Shown: positions 43,974-52,487 of the stretch, one piece after another
Numbering within the stretch: the stretch's first letter is position 1
Layout of the letters: the number at the start of each line of letters is the position of its first letter
Origin: Rubrobacter calidifluminis
GTDB lineage: Bacteria; Actinomycetota; Rubrobacteria; Rubrobacterales; Rubrobacteraceae
Direction of reading: 5' to 3'
Assembly (NCBI RefSeq): GCF_028617075.1
Contig: NZ_JAQKGV010000016.1
Location: forward strand, 18,321 to 82,320
DNA: 64,000 nt
The notes under the pieces: model-generated
The model's database searches: none
Seen by the model: the letters and a program-made list of their open reading frames with translations, nothing else
Told to the model about the DNA's origin: nothing
Made by a program: the position numbers and the translations under genes

Positions 43974-45199
43974 AGCCGCTCGAGCACGTCCGCGGGGCGC
44001 AGCCGGCCCTTGAACGGGATCACCCCGCTCTCCGCGGCCTCCGAGAGGGCTTCCGGGGAGACGGAGAGGCGTTCCGAGGCCGCGACGAGCACCCTCTTCC
44101 CCCGCTTCGCCGCCTCCCGGACCAGATGCACCCGCTCGACGAGGTGGCGTCTGCTCCAGAAGCCGAGGATCTCCAGGTGGACCTCTTCTTCGTCCCGGCG
44201 CAGCGTGAAGTCCGGCACGAGCGCGGTGCCGAGCTCGGGGAGGGGGATGATCGAGGCTTCGGCGTCGAGCTCCCAGCCGGCGACATCCCGGGTGCGCTCC
44301 CAGGACGTACGGAAGGCGGAGCGCAGATCCTCTTCCTCCACCGCCGCCTCTGGTGCCGCGTAGTGGCTCTCGAGATCACAGCTCCCCGAGTCGAGCTCCA
44401 GGCGGGCCTCGCGGCCGCGCCAGGTCACGTCCGCGGAGAGGCGCCACGGGGAGGTCAGAAGCAGCGCGGGGAGAAACTTGGCGATCCTCAGGCCGTAGCG
44501 GCGGGTGCCGCTGAAGATCGAGAGCGGGCCGTCGAGGTGGAGCCGGTATCCATCCGGGATGATCTCCAGGCGGTAGATCAGACCGAGCAGCTTCACGTAG
44601 CCGAAGACCGTCCTGGCGTCGGCCTCACGGCCCAGGTCCACCACCAGCTCGCGTGCGGAGTAGAGCACGCCCTGGACCTGAGCGGTGTTGTAGCGGGCGA
44701 TGAGCTCCTCGGGGGAGGGTTCGGAGAGGCTCGCGAGGATCTGCTCGGCCGGCCGGTCGGCGTACATGACGGCGGATGGATCCTCGAGGCCGGTCTCGCG
44801 CGAGACCTGCGCGAGCACCTCCTCGCGGGTCGCCACGTCGAGAAGACCGGGCTCGGAGGCCGGGAGCTCGGGCATCGCGGCGGCGAGCTCGAAGATGCGG
44901 GTGCGCACGGTGTAGGGGTCGGCGTCGGTCGGGGGAGCCCACCCGGATCGCTCCTCGAGGAGCTTCGCCAGCGCCCGCACCACCCGGAAGCCGCGCCTCG
45001 GGTCGAGCCGGGGACCGGCCTCCTCCTCGGCGCGGGAGAGAGCCTCTTCGAGCTCGCGTCTCGGACGGCCCAGATGCGAGGCGTAGACGCGGCAGACCTC
45101 GCCCGCCGCCTCGAATGCCCGGCCGTCTTCGGGCGAGAGCCGGTGCGGGACGACGGACCCGCGCCGGAGGTGGGCCATCACGTGCTCGCCGCGCAGCAT
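43970..45199 (-). CDS. Bax1-like nuclease (DUF790), partner of XPB helicase
   Basis: 409 residues. The family is DUF790, whose archaeal members (Bax1) bind XPB and cut DNA bubbles near single-strand junctions. The C-terminal nuclease core has a PD-(D/E)xK layout: ALVPDFTLRRDEEEVHLEILGF followed by WSRRHLVERVHLVREA and RVLVAASERL. The N-terminal half contains VQGVLYSARELVVDLGR and PLSIFSGTRRYGLRIAKFLP, also typical. It starts one base into the stop of the helicase gene (TGATG), so the two are coupled. It may act in an excision-repair-like pathway beside UvrABC. Confidence 0.9.
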   Translation of the reverse strand: MLRGEHVMAHLRRGSVVPHRLSPEDGRAFEAAGEVCRVYASHLGRPRRELEEALSRAEEEAGPRLDPRRGFRVVRALAKLLEERSGWAPPTDADPYTVRTRIFELAAAMPELPASEPGLLDVATREEVLAQVSRETGLEDPSAVMYADRPAEQILASLSEPSPEELIARYNTAQVQGVLYSARELVVDLGREADARTVFGYVKLLGLIYRLEIIPDGYRLHLDGPLSIFSGTRRYGLRIAKFLPALLLTSPWRLSADVTWRGREARLELDSGSCDLESHYAAPEAAVEEEDLRSAFRTSWERTRDVAGWELDAEASIIPLPELGTALVPDFTLRRDEEEVHLEILGFWSRRHLVERVHLVREAAKRGKRVLVAASERLSVSPEALSEAAESGVIPFKGRLRPADVLERL

Positions 45200-46551
45200 C
45201 AGGCGAAGGCCTCGCGCCTGCGCCGGGAGGTGAACTCCTCGCCGGTCGCGCTCGTCACCAGCTCGTAGAGCACGGCCCGCTTGCCGTCTCTCGGGCGCAG
45301 GATCCGTCCCAGCCGCTGGACGTACTCGCGCACCGAGGCGCTTCCGGCCAGGATCATGGCAACGTTCGCGTCCGGCACGTCAACCCCTTCGTTGAGGACG
45401 TCGGAGGCGATTATCGCCCGGTAGCGGCCCTCGCGGAAGCGGTCCAGGATCTCCTTGCGCTCCTTCGCCGGGGTCTCGTAGGTTATGCCCGGGATCAGGA
45501 ACCTGCGGCTCAGCGCGTAGACCTCCTCGACGCTCTTGGTGAAGACGATCGAGCGGTCGTCCCAGTGCTTCTTGAGGAGGCTCTCGAGCGTCGTCACCTT
45601 GCGCACCGCCGAGGACTGGATCTCGCGCCTCCTCCTCGCGGCGAGCAGCGCCTCCCTGCCCCCGGAGTGGCTGGTCGAGGCGACGAGGATGAACCTCTGC
45701 CAGTCCTCCGGAGAGCGCACGCTGAGCTGGTGCTTCCGCAGGAAATCCCGGTAGACGGCGTCCGCCTGGGCGTACTCGAAGCGCTCTTTCGCGGTGAGCT
45801 CGACCGGGATGCGCACCAGCTCGTATGGGGCCAGGTACGATCCCGCGAGATCCTCCGCCGAGCGCCGGTAGACCACGCCCCCCACCAGCTCCGGAAGCAG
45901 CTCGTGGCCGCCGTCCGGACGCTCGGGGGTCGCGGTGAGCCCGAGGGCGTAGGGGGCGACGAGCATCTTCGGGATTATTGCGTACTTCTCGGCGGGCAGG
46001 TGGTGAACCTCGTCGTAGACGACGAGCGCGAAGCGGTCGCCGTAGCGCTCGGCGTGGATGTACGCCGAGTCGTAGGTGGTGACCGTGATCGGGGTGATCT
46101 CGTGGTAGCCGCCGCCGAGCAGTCCTATCTCGACCGAACCTCCGAAGGAGTCCTGCAGGACAGAGTACCATTGCTTCATCAGCGCGAGCGTGGGGACCAC
46201 GACCAGCGCGCTGCGCGCCGTCCGCTCCATCGCCCGGACCGCCACGGTGGTCTTGCCGGCGCCGGTGGGGAGCACTACCACCCCGCGCAGGCCCGCCTTC
46301 CACCAGGCGGCGAGCGCCTGGCTCTGGTAGGGCCGCATCTCGATGGAGACGCGCGATTCGAGCCGAAGCTTCTCGAAGTTTCCCGCGAGATCCCGGTGCG
46401 GGATGCCCGACTCCCGCAGGGAGAGTACTGTCTCGCGGTAGGCGTCCGCAGGGGCCCGCCACTGACGGGTTCTGGAGTCCCAGACGAAGGGCTCCGGCGG
46501 CTTCTCGCCCGTGGCGACTAGCGTACCGGATTCGTACCTGAGCTCTATCAC
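45199..46551 (-). CDS. XPB/RAD25-like superfamily 2 DNA helicase
   Basis: 450 residues from GTG 46551, chosen because a -10 box ends 9 bases upstream; TTG 46560 would add three residues. Motif I is VVLPTGAGKTTVAVRAMER, motif II is LVVYDEVHHLPAEKY, motif III is GLTATPERPDGGHELL (an RPD variant of the XPB RED motif), and the last motif is VQRLGRILRPRDGKRA. The N-terminal damage-recognition-like domain (about 1-75) is present. It forms an operon with the Bax1-like nuclease, as in archaea. Confidence 0.93.
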   Translation of the reverse strand: MIELRYESGTLVATGEKPPEPFVWDSRTRQWRAPADAYRETVLSLRESGIPHRDLAGNFEKLRLESRVSIEMRPYQSQALAAWWKAGLRGVVVLPTGAGKTTVAVRAMERTARSALVVVPTLALMKQWYSVLQDSFGGSVEIGLLGGGYHEITPITVTTYDSAYIHAERYGDRFALVVYDEVHHLPAEKYAIIPKMLVAPYALGLTATPERPDGGHELLPELVGGVVYRRSAEDLAGSYLAPYELVRIPVELTAKERFEYAQADAVYRDFLRKHQLSVRSPEDWQRFILVASTSHSGGREALLAARRRREIQSSAVRKVTTLESLLKKHWDDRSIVFTKSVEEVYALSRRFLIPGITYETPAKERKEILDRFREGRYRAIIASDVLNEGVDVPDANVAMILAGSASVREYVQRLGRILRPRDGKRAVLYELVTSATGEEFTSRRRREAFA

Positions 46552-46560
46552 GCCAACCAA

Positions 46561-46622
46561 AGGATAACCGAGAGCGGGATGGTTCTCAGTCCCTCTCCTC
46601 GCGTGATCGCATCCTGTACACT
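46561..46622. promoter_or_regulatory. Divergent leaderless promoters (XPB and GH114-like genes)
   Basis: On the minus strand TATCCT (46566-46561) ends 9 bases before GTG 46551. On the plus strand TACACT (46617-46622) ends 7 bases before GTG 46630. Confidence 0.5.
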
Positions 46623-46629
46623 ACGTTGC

Positions 46630-47448
46630 GTGTTCATGCCGGGGAAGAGAGAGTATCTCACTCTGGTTCTCTCATTGCTCGTAATCGGTTTGTCGGGCTT
46701 CGTCTTCGAGGATGGGGCCGCCATCTGGAGGCCGAGGCCCGGGACCAGCTGGCAGTGGCAGCTGCAGGGGAAGGTGGATGCCTCCTATCCCGTCAGGGTC
46801 TACGACGTGGACGGTTTCGATACTTCGAAGAGGACGGTGGCCAGACTGCACCGTAAAGTTGTGAAGGTGATCTGCTACGTCGATGTCGGGACCTGGGAGA
46901 GATGGCGTCCGGATGCCGGCAGGTTCCCGAGGTCGGTGATCGGGAGGAGGGATGGCCCGTGGCCGGGGGAGAGGTGGCTGGACATCCGGAAGCTCAGACG
47001 GCTCGCCCCGATAATGCGCTCCCGCTTCGAGATGTGCAGGAGGAAAGGCTTCGACGCGATAGAGCCGGACAACATCGACGGATACACCAACCGTACGGGG
47101 TTCAGGATCACCTACGCCGATCAGCTCCGCTACAACCGGTGGCTCGCGCGCCAGGCGCACCGGATCGGGCTCTCGATCGGCCTGAAGAACGACCCGGGAC
47201 AGGTCGTGGACCTCGTCGGCTACTATGACTGGGCGCTCACCGAAGATTGCTTCGCTCAGGGCTGGTGTTACAAGCTCGAGCCTTTCGTAGAGAGGAACAA
47301 GGCGGTCTTCTCGGCCGAGTACACCGATACCGGGATGACCCTGCAGAAGCTCTGCGCGCGGGCGCGAAAGCTGGGTTTCTCCGCCATACTCAAGCACAGG
47401 GATCTTGGAGCCTGGCGGAAGGGCTGTGTTGGCCTGGAGAGGCGATGA
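46630..47448 (+). CDS. GH114/TM1410-like exported glycoside hydrolase
   Basis: 272 residues from GTG 46630 (ATG 46636 possible). An N-terminal hydrophobic segment (YLTLVLSLLVIGLSGFVF) is a signal anchor. The TIM-barrel core has SWQWQLQGKVDASYPVRVYD, KVVKVICYVDVGTWE, WLDIRKLRRLAPIMRSR, FDAIEPDNIDGYTNRTGF and IGLKNDPGQVVDLVGYYDWA, the GH114 (endo-alpha-1,4-polygalactosaminidase) pattern with the acidic pair in EPDNIDGY. It is coupled to the next gene by ATGA, so both probably act on cell-surface glycans. Confidence 0.87.
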   Translation: MFMPGKREYLTLVLSLLVIGLSGFVFEDGAAIWRPRPGTSWQWQLQGKVDASYPVRVYDVDGFDTSKRTVARLHRKVVKVICYVDVGTWERWRPDAGRFPRSVIGRRDGPWPGERWLDIRKLRRLAPIMRSRFEMCRRKGFDAIEPDNIDGYTNRTGFRITYADQLRYNRWLARQAHRIGLSIGLKNDPGQVVDLVGYYDWALTEDCFAQGWCYKLEPFVERNKAVFSAEYTDTGMTLQKLCARARKLGFSAILKHRDLGAWRKGCVGLERR

Positions 47449-48623
47449 ACGGCTTCGTTCTGGGTACGAGCGCGAAGCTCTGTCTCGTCCTCTCTGTGGT
47501 TTCCCTTGCCTTGCTCTATGGGTGCGCGGGGCGGACGGGCCACGGAGTTTCGAGGGCGGCACCCGGTCCCCGAGCGCCTTCTTTCGGAGGTGGCTCCTCC
47601 GGAGGGGGAGAGACCGTCGTCTCTGAGTCACGTCGCATGAGCCTGCGCGATGCCGTGGGGCAGATGTTCATCGTGGGTATGCGCGGGACCACGCCGGACC
47701 GTCGCGTAGAGGGCATGATCCGGGAGGAGAACATCGGCGGGGTGATGCTCTTCGGCTACAACATGCAGAGCCGGGAGCAGACCCGGGCGCTGACCGGCGC
47801 GCTGCAGCGGGAGGCCCGCATACCGCTCTTCATAGCCACCGACCAGGAGGGAGGGGAGGTCGCCGACGCCCCCTGGGTCTCTCCGGAGCCCTCCGCCGAG
47901 GTGATAGGACGCGGCGGGGATCCCGGAGAGGCGCGGGAGGTGGCCCTGAAGATGGGTCGGCAGCTCCGTGCCGGTGGGATCAACACGGACTTCGCCCCGG
48001 TTGTGGATACCGGGTTCGGGGCCGCGATCGGCTCGCGCTCCTACGGGGAGGATCCGACCCTCGTTTCTAAGATGGGGGCGGCGGCCGTGCGCGGTTTCCG
48101 GGAGGCGGGCGTGGTCTCGACCGCCAAGCACTTCCCGAACCACGGGGACGCGACCAGCGACTCCCACACCGGCCTGCCGGTCGTCGATCACGACCTGCGC
48201 ACCGTGCGCTCGTACGATCTGCCACCGTTCGAGGCGGCGGTGCGGGCCGGGGTGCCTATGGTGATGGTCGGGCACCTGCTCTACCCGGCGATAGATCCCG
48301 AGCGGCCCGCGAGCCTCTCCCCGAAGGCGATCGGGATGCTGCGCCACGATCTCGGGTTCCGGGGCGTGATCGTCACCGACGACCTCAACATGGCCGGGGC
48401 CACGGGGTCGGGCACTCCGGCCGAGGCCGCCGTCCGGGCCGCGAAGGCCGGGGCCGACCTTCTGCTCATAACCTCCTCTTACGGGCAGGAGGAGGCGGCG
48501 TACCGCGCCGTGCTCCGGGCGGTGAGGTCCGGGGAGATCCCGGAGCGGCAGGTCCGCGCCTCGGTCCGGCGCATACTCGAAGTAAAAAGAGAGTACCTGG
48601 GCTACGAAACGCATGCCCGATAA
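47445..48623 (+). CDS. Lipoprotein beta-N-acetylhexosaminidase (GH3, NagZ-like)
   Basis: 392 residues from ATG 47445, overlapping the upstream stop. A lipoprotein signal ends in LLYGC (Cys27). The GH3 domain has GMRGTTPDRRVEGMIREENI, FIATDQEGGEV, FAPVVDTGFGAAIGSRSYGE, the NagZ-type His/Asp motif in STAKHFPNHGDATSDSHTG, and the nucleophile in GFRGVIVTDDLNMAGA. It removes GlcNAc from wall fragments or glycans outside the membrane. Confidence 0.93.
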   Translation: MNGFVLGTSAKLCLVLSVVSLALLYGCAGRTGHGVSRAAPGPRAPSFGGGSSGGGETVVSESRRMSLRDAVGQMFIVGMRGTTPDRRVEGMIREENIGGVMLFGYNMQSREQTRALTGALQREARIPLFIATDQEGGEVADAPWVSPEPSAEVIGRGGDPGEAREVALKMGRQLRAGGINTDFAPVVDTGFGAAIGSRSYGEDPTLVSKMGAAAVRGFREAGVVSTAKHFPNHGDATSDSHTGLPVVDHDLRTVRSYDLPPFEAAVRAGVPMVMVGHLLYPAIDPERPASLSPKAIGMLRHDLGFRGVIVTDDLNMAGATGSGTPAEAAVRAAKAGADLLLITSSYGQEEAAYRAVLRAVRSGEIPERQVRASVRRILEVKREYLGYETHAR

Positions 48624-48625
48624 GT

Positions 48626-48631
48626 TAGAAT
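48626..48631 (+). promoter_or_regulatory. -10 box of the MalK-type gene
   Basis: TAGAAT just after the nagZ-like stop, giving a leader of about 100 bases. Confidence 0.4.
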
Positions 48632-48661
48632 CCGAAGTGAAGCAGCAGTGGTGGGAACGGA

Positions 48662-48715
48662 GGCCCCCGCAGACGTCGCGTGCGGGCGCGGGAGACCCGC
48701 GGCGGTCTGGGGGCC
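48662..48715 (+). promoter_or_regulatory. Structured leader hairpin of the MalK-type gene
   Basis: GGCCCCC (48662-48668) pairs with GGGGGCC (48709-48715), and AGAC with GTCT just inside. CGCGGG-AGA-CCCGCG (48687-48701) forms the inner stem. The structure ends about 7 bases before the GGAGG ribosome site. It could tune translation or stability; no known riboswitch is recognised. Confidence 0.5.
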
Positions 48716-48734
48716 GAGGAAGGAGGTCCGTCTC

Positions 48735-49967
48735 ATGGCGGAGGTCACTCTCGAGAACATAACCAAGGTCTACGGCGACGACGTGGTGGCCGTCAGGGAC
48801 ATGAACATAGACATCTCGGACGGGGAGTTCATCGTCTTCGTCGGGCCCTCGGGGTGCGGGAAGACGACGGCGCTCAGGATGATCGCGGGTCTCGAAGACA
48901 TCACCGAGGGGCGGCTGTACATAGGTGACGAGGTCGTCAACGACCTCCCCCCGCGCGACCGGGACATCGCGATGGTCTTCCAGAACTACGCCCTCTACCC
49001 GCACATGAACGTGCGGGAGAACATGGCCTTCGCCCTCAAGCTGCGCAAGACCCCCAAGGACGAGATTGCCCGACGCGTCGAGGAGGCGGCGCGCATCCTC
49101 GGCATCGAGCGCTTCCTCGACCGCAAGCCGAAGGCGCTCTCCGGTGGTCAGCGGCAGCGGGTCGCGCTGGGCCGGGCGATAGTCCGCGAGCCCAAAGCCT
49201 TCCTGATGGACGAGCCGCTCTCGAACCTCGACGCCAAGCTGCGCGTTCAGATGCGCACCGAGATCTCCAAGCTGCACAACCGCATCGGCACGACCACCAT
49301 CTACGTCACCCACGACCAGACCGAGGCCATGACGATGGCCGACAGGATCGTGGTCATCAAAGACGGGGTCGTGCAGCAGATCGCCGAGCCCCAGCGGATG
49401 TACGAGTACCCGGAGAACATCTTCGTCGCCGGATTCATCGGATCTCCAGCGATGAACTTCATCCGGGCGCGTGTCGAGCGTGGCGACGGAGATTACGCGG
49501 TCGTCTTCGGGCGCACGCGGATCCCGGTCTCCAGAGAGCTGGCCGCGAGGGGCAGGCAGATCTACGGCCGCGACGTCGGCGAGTACCTGAACAAGGAGGT
49601 GATCCTCGGTATACGGCCCGAGCACATGGAGGACGCGAGCCTGGCGGAGGATATGGATGTGGGAGACGGCCACAGCATCCTTGAGGTCACCCCGCAGGTC
49701 CTCGAGAGCATGGGCAGCGAGAAGTACGTCTACTTCGAGATACCGAGGGAACAGGCGGCCCGCCTGGAGACCCTGGAGGAGATGACCGAGAGCGCTGGCT
49801 CGCAGGAAGACAGCACCGAAGAGGTCTCACCCGCCACCCCCGGCGACATGATGGTGGCCCGTATCTCCGCCGAAAGCGAGGCCCGCGAGGGAGGGAAGAT
49901 CCGCCTGGCGATAGACGCGAGCAAGATCCACCTCTTTGACCCGGAGAGCGAAGAGGCTGTGCTCTAG
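48735..49967 (+). CDS. MalK/UgpC/MsiK-type ABC transporter ATPase
   Basis: 410 residues from ATG 48735 with GGAGG 8 bases upstream. Walker [20 protein letters not shown], signature [20 protein letters not shown] and Walker [19 protein letters not shown] are typical of carbohydrate-importer ATPases, with a C-terminal TOBE regulatory domain ([16 protein letters not shown]). An acidic Ser/Glu-rich insert is near 350-365. The sugar importer at 51-54 kb lacks an ATPase, so this protein probably energises it and perhaps others, as MsiK does in Streptomyces. Confidence 0.93.
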   Translation: MAEVTLENITKVYGDDVVAVRDMNIDISDGEFIVFVGPSGCGKTTALRMIAGLEDITEGRLYIGDEVVNDLPPRDRDIAMVFQNYALYPHMNVRENMAFALKLRKTPKDEIARRVEEAARILGIERFLDRKPKALSGGQRQRVALGRAIVREPKAFLMDEPLSNLDAKLRVQMRTEISKLHNRIGTTTIYVTHDQTEAMTMADRIVVIKDGVVQQIAEPQRMYEYPENIFVAGFIGSPAMNFIRARVERGDGDYAVVFGRTRIPVSRELAARGRQIYGRDVGEYLNKEVILGIRPEHMEDASLAEDMDVGDGHSILEVTPQVLESMGSEKYVYFEIPREQAARLETLEEMTESAGSQEDSTEEVSPATPGDMMVARISAESEAREGGKIRLAIDASKIHLFDPESEEAVL

Positions 49968-49984
49968 GCTACGTTACAGCGGGA

Positions 49985-51037
49985 TCAGGAGAGCCCCGGC
50001 GTCCCGGCCGGGGCTCCGTTCTGGCGCGTACTCCCACGCACGACCAGGGTAGTGGGGAGCACGAGGTGCTCTTGCGCGACGTCCGCTCCTTCTATCGCCC
50101 GGACGAGCAGGCTCGCCGCGGCCGCTCCCTTCTCTATGGTGGGCTGGTGCACCGTCGAGAGCGGCGGGCAGGAGATGCCCGACATCGGTAGGTCGTCGAA
50201 GCCCACGACCTCCAGGTCTTCGGGCACCCGCAGCCCGAGTTCCCGGCTCGCGGAGAGTATTCCGAGGGCCGTGACGTCGCTCATACATATGAAGGCCGTC
50301 GGTCTTCTCTCGTTCTCCCAGAGCTCCAGCAGGCACCTCCTGCCGCCCTCCAGAGAGCACGGTGCGTCCACCACCCTCACCTCTTCCCAGGCCACGCCCG
50401 ACTCTTCGAAAGCCTTCCGGTAGCCGGCGAGTCTGCGCTGCCCGACGTCCTGGTAGGGATCGTCTCTGTAGCGCTCGGGTTTCAGGAACGAGACCAACAC
50501 TATATCGTCGTGCCCGTGTGACAGGACTAGCGAAGCAGCCTCGTAGGCTCCCCTCTCGTCCTCGACGTTGACCGAAGGGGCCCGCCGCGACGTCCCGTCC
50601 ACCACCACGAACGGTACCCCCCGGCGCGCCAGCGGCGCGATGTCCTTGTGGTCTTCGCCGAGTCCCACCACCAGGAACCCATCCGCCGGCGCCCGCGTGA
50701 TCGCCTCGCCGATCGACTCGTCTATGGGTGAGACGACCATCATTGAGAGCTCCCGCTCGTTGCATATCCTGCCCACGCCCTGCACGAAGGATGCATAAAA
50801 GGGGTTGGCGAACGCGTCGGCGATGCTCTCCGGTACGAGAAGCCCCATGACTCCGGACCTCCTGGAGAGCAGCGCCTTGGCGTGTGGGTTCGGAGCGTAG
50901 CCCAGTTCGCGGGAGGCCGCCAGAACCCTCTGCACCGTCTCCCTGCTCAGTTCCCATGGGCGGTTGAACGTGAACGAAACCGCCGTCGGCGAGACCCCGG
51001 CCCGCCGCGCGACGTCAGAGATAGTAACACGTGCCAT
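49985..51037 (-). CDS. LacI-family repressor
   Basis: 350 residues from ATG 51037. The HTH and hinge are intact: VTISDVARRAGVSPTAVSFT, then LGYAPNPHAKALLSRRSGVM. The periplasmic-binding-like ligand domain follows (GLLVPESIADAFANPFYASF, FICMSDVTALGILSASRELG, VVGFDDLPMSGISCPPLSTV). It is divergent from the sugar ABC importer, and a perfect 18-bp palindrome lies between them, so it should repress both itself and the importer until its sugar is bound. Confidence 0.94.
   Translation of the reverse strand: MARVTISDVARRAGVSPTAVSFTFNRPWELSRETVQRVLAASRELGYAPNPHAKALLSRRSGVMGLLVPESIADAFANPFYASFVQGVGRICNERELSMMVVSPIDESIGEAITRAPADGFLVVGLGEDHKDIAPLARRGVPFVVVDGTSRRAPSVNVEDERGAYEAASLVLSHGHDDIVLVSFLKPERYRDDPYQDVGQRRLAGYRKAFEESGVAWEEVRVVDAPCSLEGGRRCLLELWENERRPTAFICMSDVTALGILSASRELGLRVPEDLEVVGFDDLPMSGISCPPLSTVHQPTIEKGAAAASLLVRAIEGADVAQEHLVLPTTLVVRGSTRQNGAPAGTPGLS
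49991..50016. terminator. Stem-loop within the lacI 3' end
   Basis: GAGCCCCGG (49991-49999) pairs with CCGGGGCTC (50008-50016). It lies 24 bases past the MalK-type stop, inside the convergent lacI coding end, with no U-run. It could terminate the MalK-type transcript. Confidence 0.4.
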
Positions 51038-51057
51038 AAATGCCACCCTGAACCGTT

Positions 51058-51075
51058 TACTAAAGGCCTTTAGTA
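51058..51075. promoter_or_regulatory. LacI-family operator
   Basis: TACTAAAGG/CCTTTAGTA, a perfect 18-bp palindrome between lacI (start 51037) and the binding-protein gene (start 51096), overlapping possible -10 boxes such as TAGTAT (51071-51076). Confidence 0.8.
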
Positions 51076-51095
51076 TGTTACCGTAGGATGAAAGC

Positions 51096-52466
51096 ATGGG
51101 TAAAGAGCGAGGGAAAGGGGCTTCGCTGATGGAGAAAAAGGATGGTGATGCCGGGAGGAAGCTGAGCCGCAGGGACTTTCTGCGCGTGGGCGGGGGTGGG
51201 CTTGCGGGTGCTGCCCTGCTTGGTGCGGCTGGCTGCGGCGGAAGTGGGGGATCCGGTTCGGGTGGTGGACCCGTAAACATCACGGTTGCGTTCGGCAGGG
51301 AGACGTCCGGGACGCTGGCGCAGCTCATAAAAGAGTTCAACAAGAAGAACGGCGGCAAGATCAAGGTGACCTGGCGCCACATGCCTTCGGACACGGGGCA
51401 GTATTTCAACCAGATCCAGACCGAGTTCCAGGCGCAGAAGACCAACATAGACCTGATCGGGGGGGACGTGATCTGGCCGGCGCAGCTGGCTGCGAACGGC
51501 TGGATCCTCGACCTATCCGACCGCTTCACCGAGAGCGAACAGAAGAAGTTTCTGCCCGGACCGATACAGTCGATGACCTGGCAGGGCAAGATCTGGGGCG
51601 TGCCTTGGTTCACCGACGCGGGGATGCTCTACTACCGCAAGGACCTTCTGGCCAAAAGCGGCTACAAGAACCCGCCCAAGACCTGGGACGAGTTGAAGTC
51701 GATGGCCGAGAAGATAACCAAGGAGCAGGGCATCCAGAACGGCTTCGTCTTCCAGGGAGACAAGTACGAGGGCGGGGTCTGCGATGCGATGGAGTACATC
51801 TGGACCAACGGGGGCAACGTCCTGAAGAACTACAACACCAACACGGTGGTGATAGGACAGCCGCCGGCGATCCAGGGTCTTGCCACCGAGCGGAGCATGG
51901 TCACCAGTGGGGTGGCGCCGCAGGCCGTCGCAACCTACCAGGAGCCGCAGTGTGAACCCATCTTCCTCGGAGGAAAGGCTGTCTTCTGCCGCAACTGGCC
52001 GTATATGTATTCTCTGGCCAAGCAGTACAAGATGGACCCGAAGAACGTGGGGCTCGCGCCGATACCGGTCTCGGGGAACAACGAGACGGCGAGCTGCCTT
52101 GGAGGGTGGAACTTCTACATAAGCAATCTCTCGGACAAGAGCAAGCAGGATGCCGCCTACAAGTTCATCCAGTTCATGGTCTCTCCTGAGAACGAGAAGA
52201 GGTTCACGCTCAAGGGTGGCTATCTGCCGACGCTCAGGTCGCTCTACGAAGACAAGGAACTTCTGAGCAAGGTTCCGACGTTGCAGAATTCGACCGCGAT
52301 CAGCCACACCCATCCGCGGCCGGTCTCGCCGTACTACTCGGACATGTCGCTGAAGATGCAGGAGCAGTTCAACGACTCGCTCAAGGGGACCGTGAGCCCC
52401 AAGCAGGCGGCCAGAACGCTGCAGGGCCAGCTCACCCAGATAATCAAGCAGGGCAAGAACGCCTGA
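51096..52466 (+). CDS. Sugar ABC transporter substrate-binding lipoprotein (Tat signal)
   Basis: 456 residues from ATG 51096 (ATG 51129 gives a more normal signal peptide). The twin-arginine motif is in KLSRRDFLRVGGGGLAGA, followed by lipobox LLGAAGC, so it is a Tat-exported lipoprotein. The mature part is a family 1 solute-binding protein (VNITVAFGRETSGTLAQLIK, WDELKSMAEKITKEQGIQNG, SNLSDKSKQDAAYKFIQFMV). It delivers a carbohydrate, possibly an oligosaccharide, to the two permeases that follow. TatA is encoded 3 kb downstream. Confidence 0.93.
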   Translation: MGKERGKGASLMEKKDGDAGRKLSRRDFLRVGGGGLAGAALLGAAGCGGSGGSGSGGGPVNITVAFGRETSGTLAQLIKEFNKKNGGKIKVTWRHMPSDTGQYFNQIQTEFQAQKTNIDLIGGDVIWPAQLAANGWILDLSDRFTESEQKKFLPGPIQSMTWQGKIWGVPWFTDAGMLYYRKDLLAKSGYKNPPKTWDELKSMAEKITKEQGIQNGFVFQGDKYEGGVCDAMEYIWTNGGNVLKNYNTNTVVIGQPPAIQGLATERSMVTSGVAPQAVATYQEPQCEPIFLGGKAVFCRNWPYMYSLAKQYKMDPKNVGLAPIPVSGNNETASCLGGWNFYISNLSDKSKQDAAYKFIQFMVSPENEKRFTLKGGYLPTLRSLYEDKELLSKVPTLQNSTAISHTHPRPVSPYYSDMSLKMQEQFNDSLKGTVSPKQAARTLQGQLTQIIKQGKNA

Positions 52467-52487
52467 GGTGAGGGAAAGGAGTAGCGG

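Noticed and set aside
49985..51613. A 542-residue LacI with a long N-terminal extension
   Set aside because: The HTH begins at ATG 51037. The extension crosses the operator and is antisense to the binding-protein gene.
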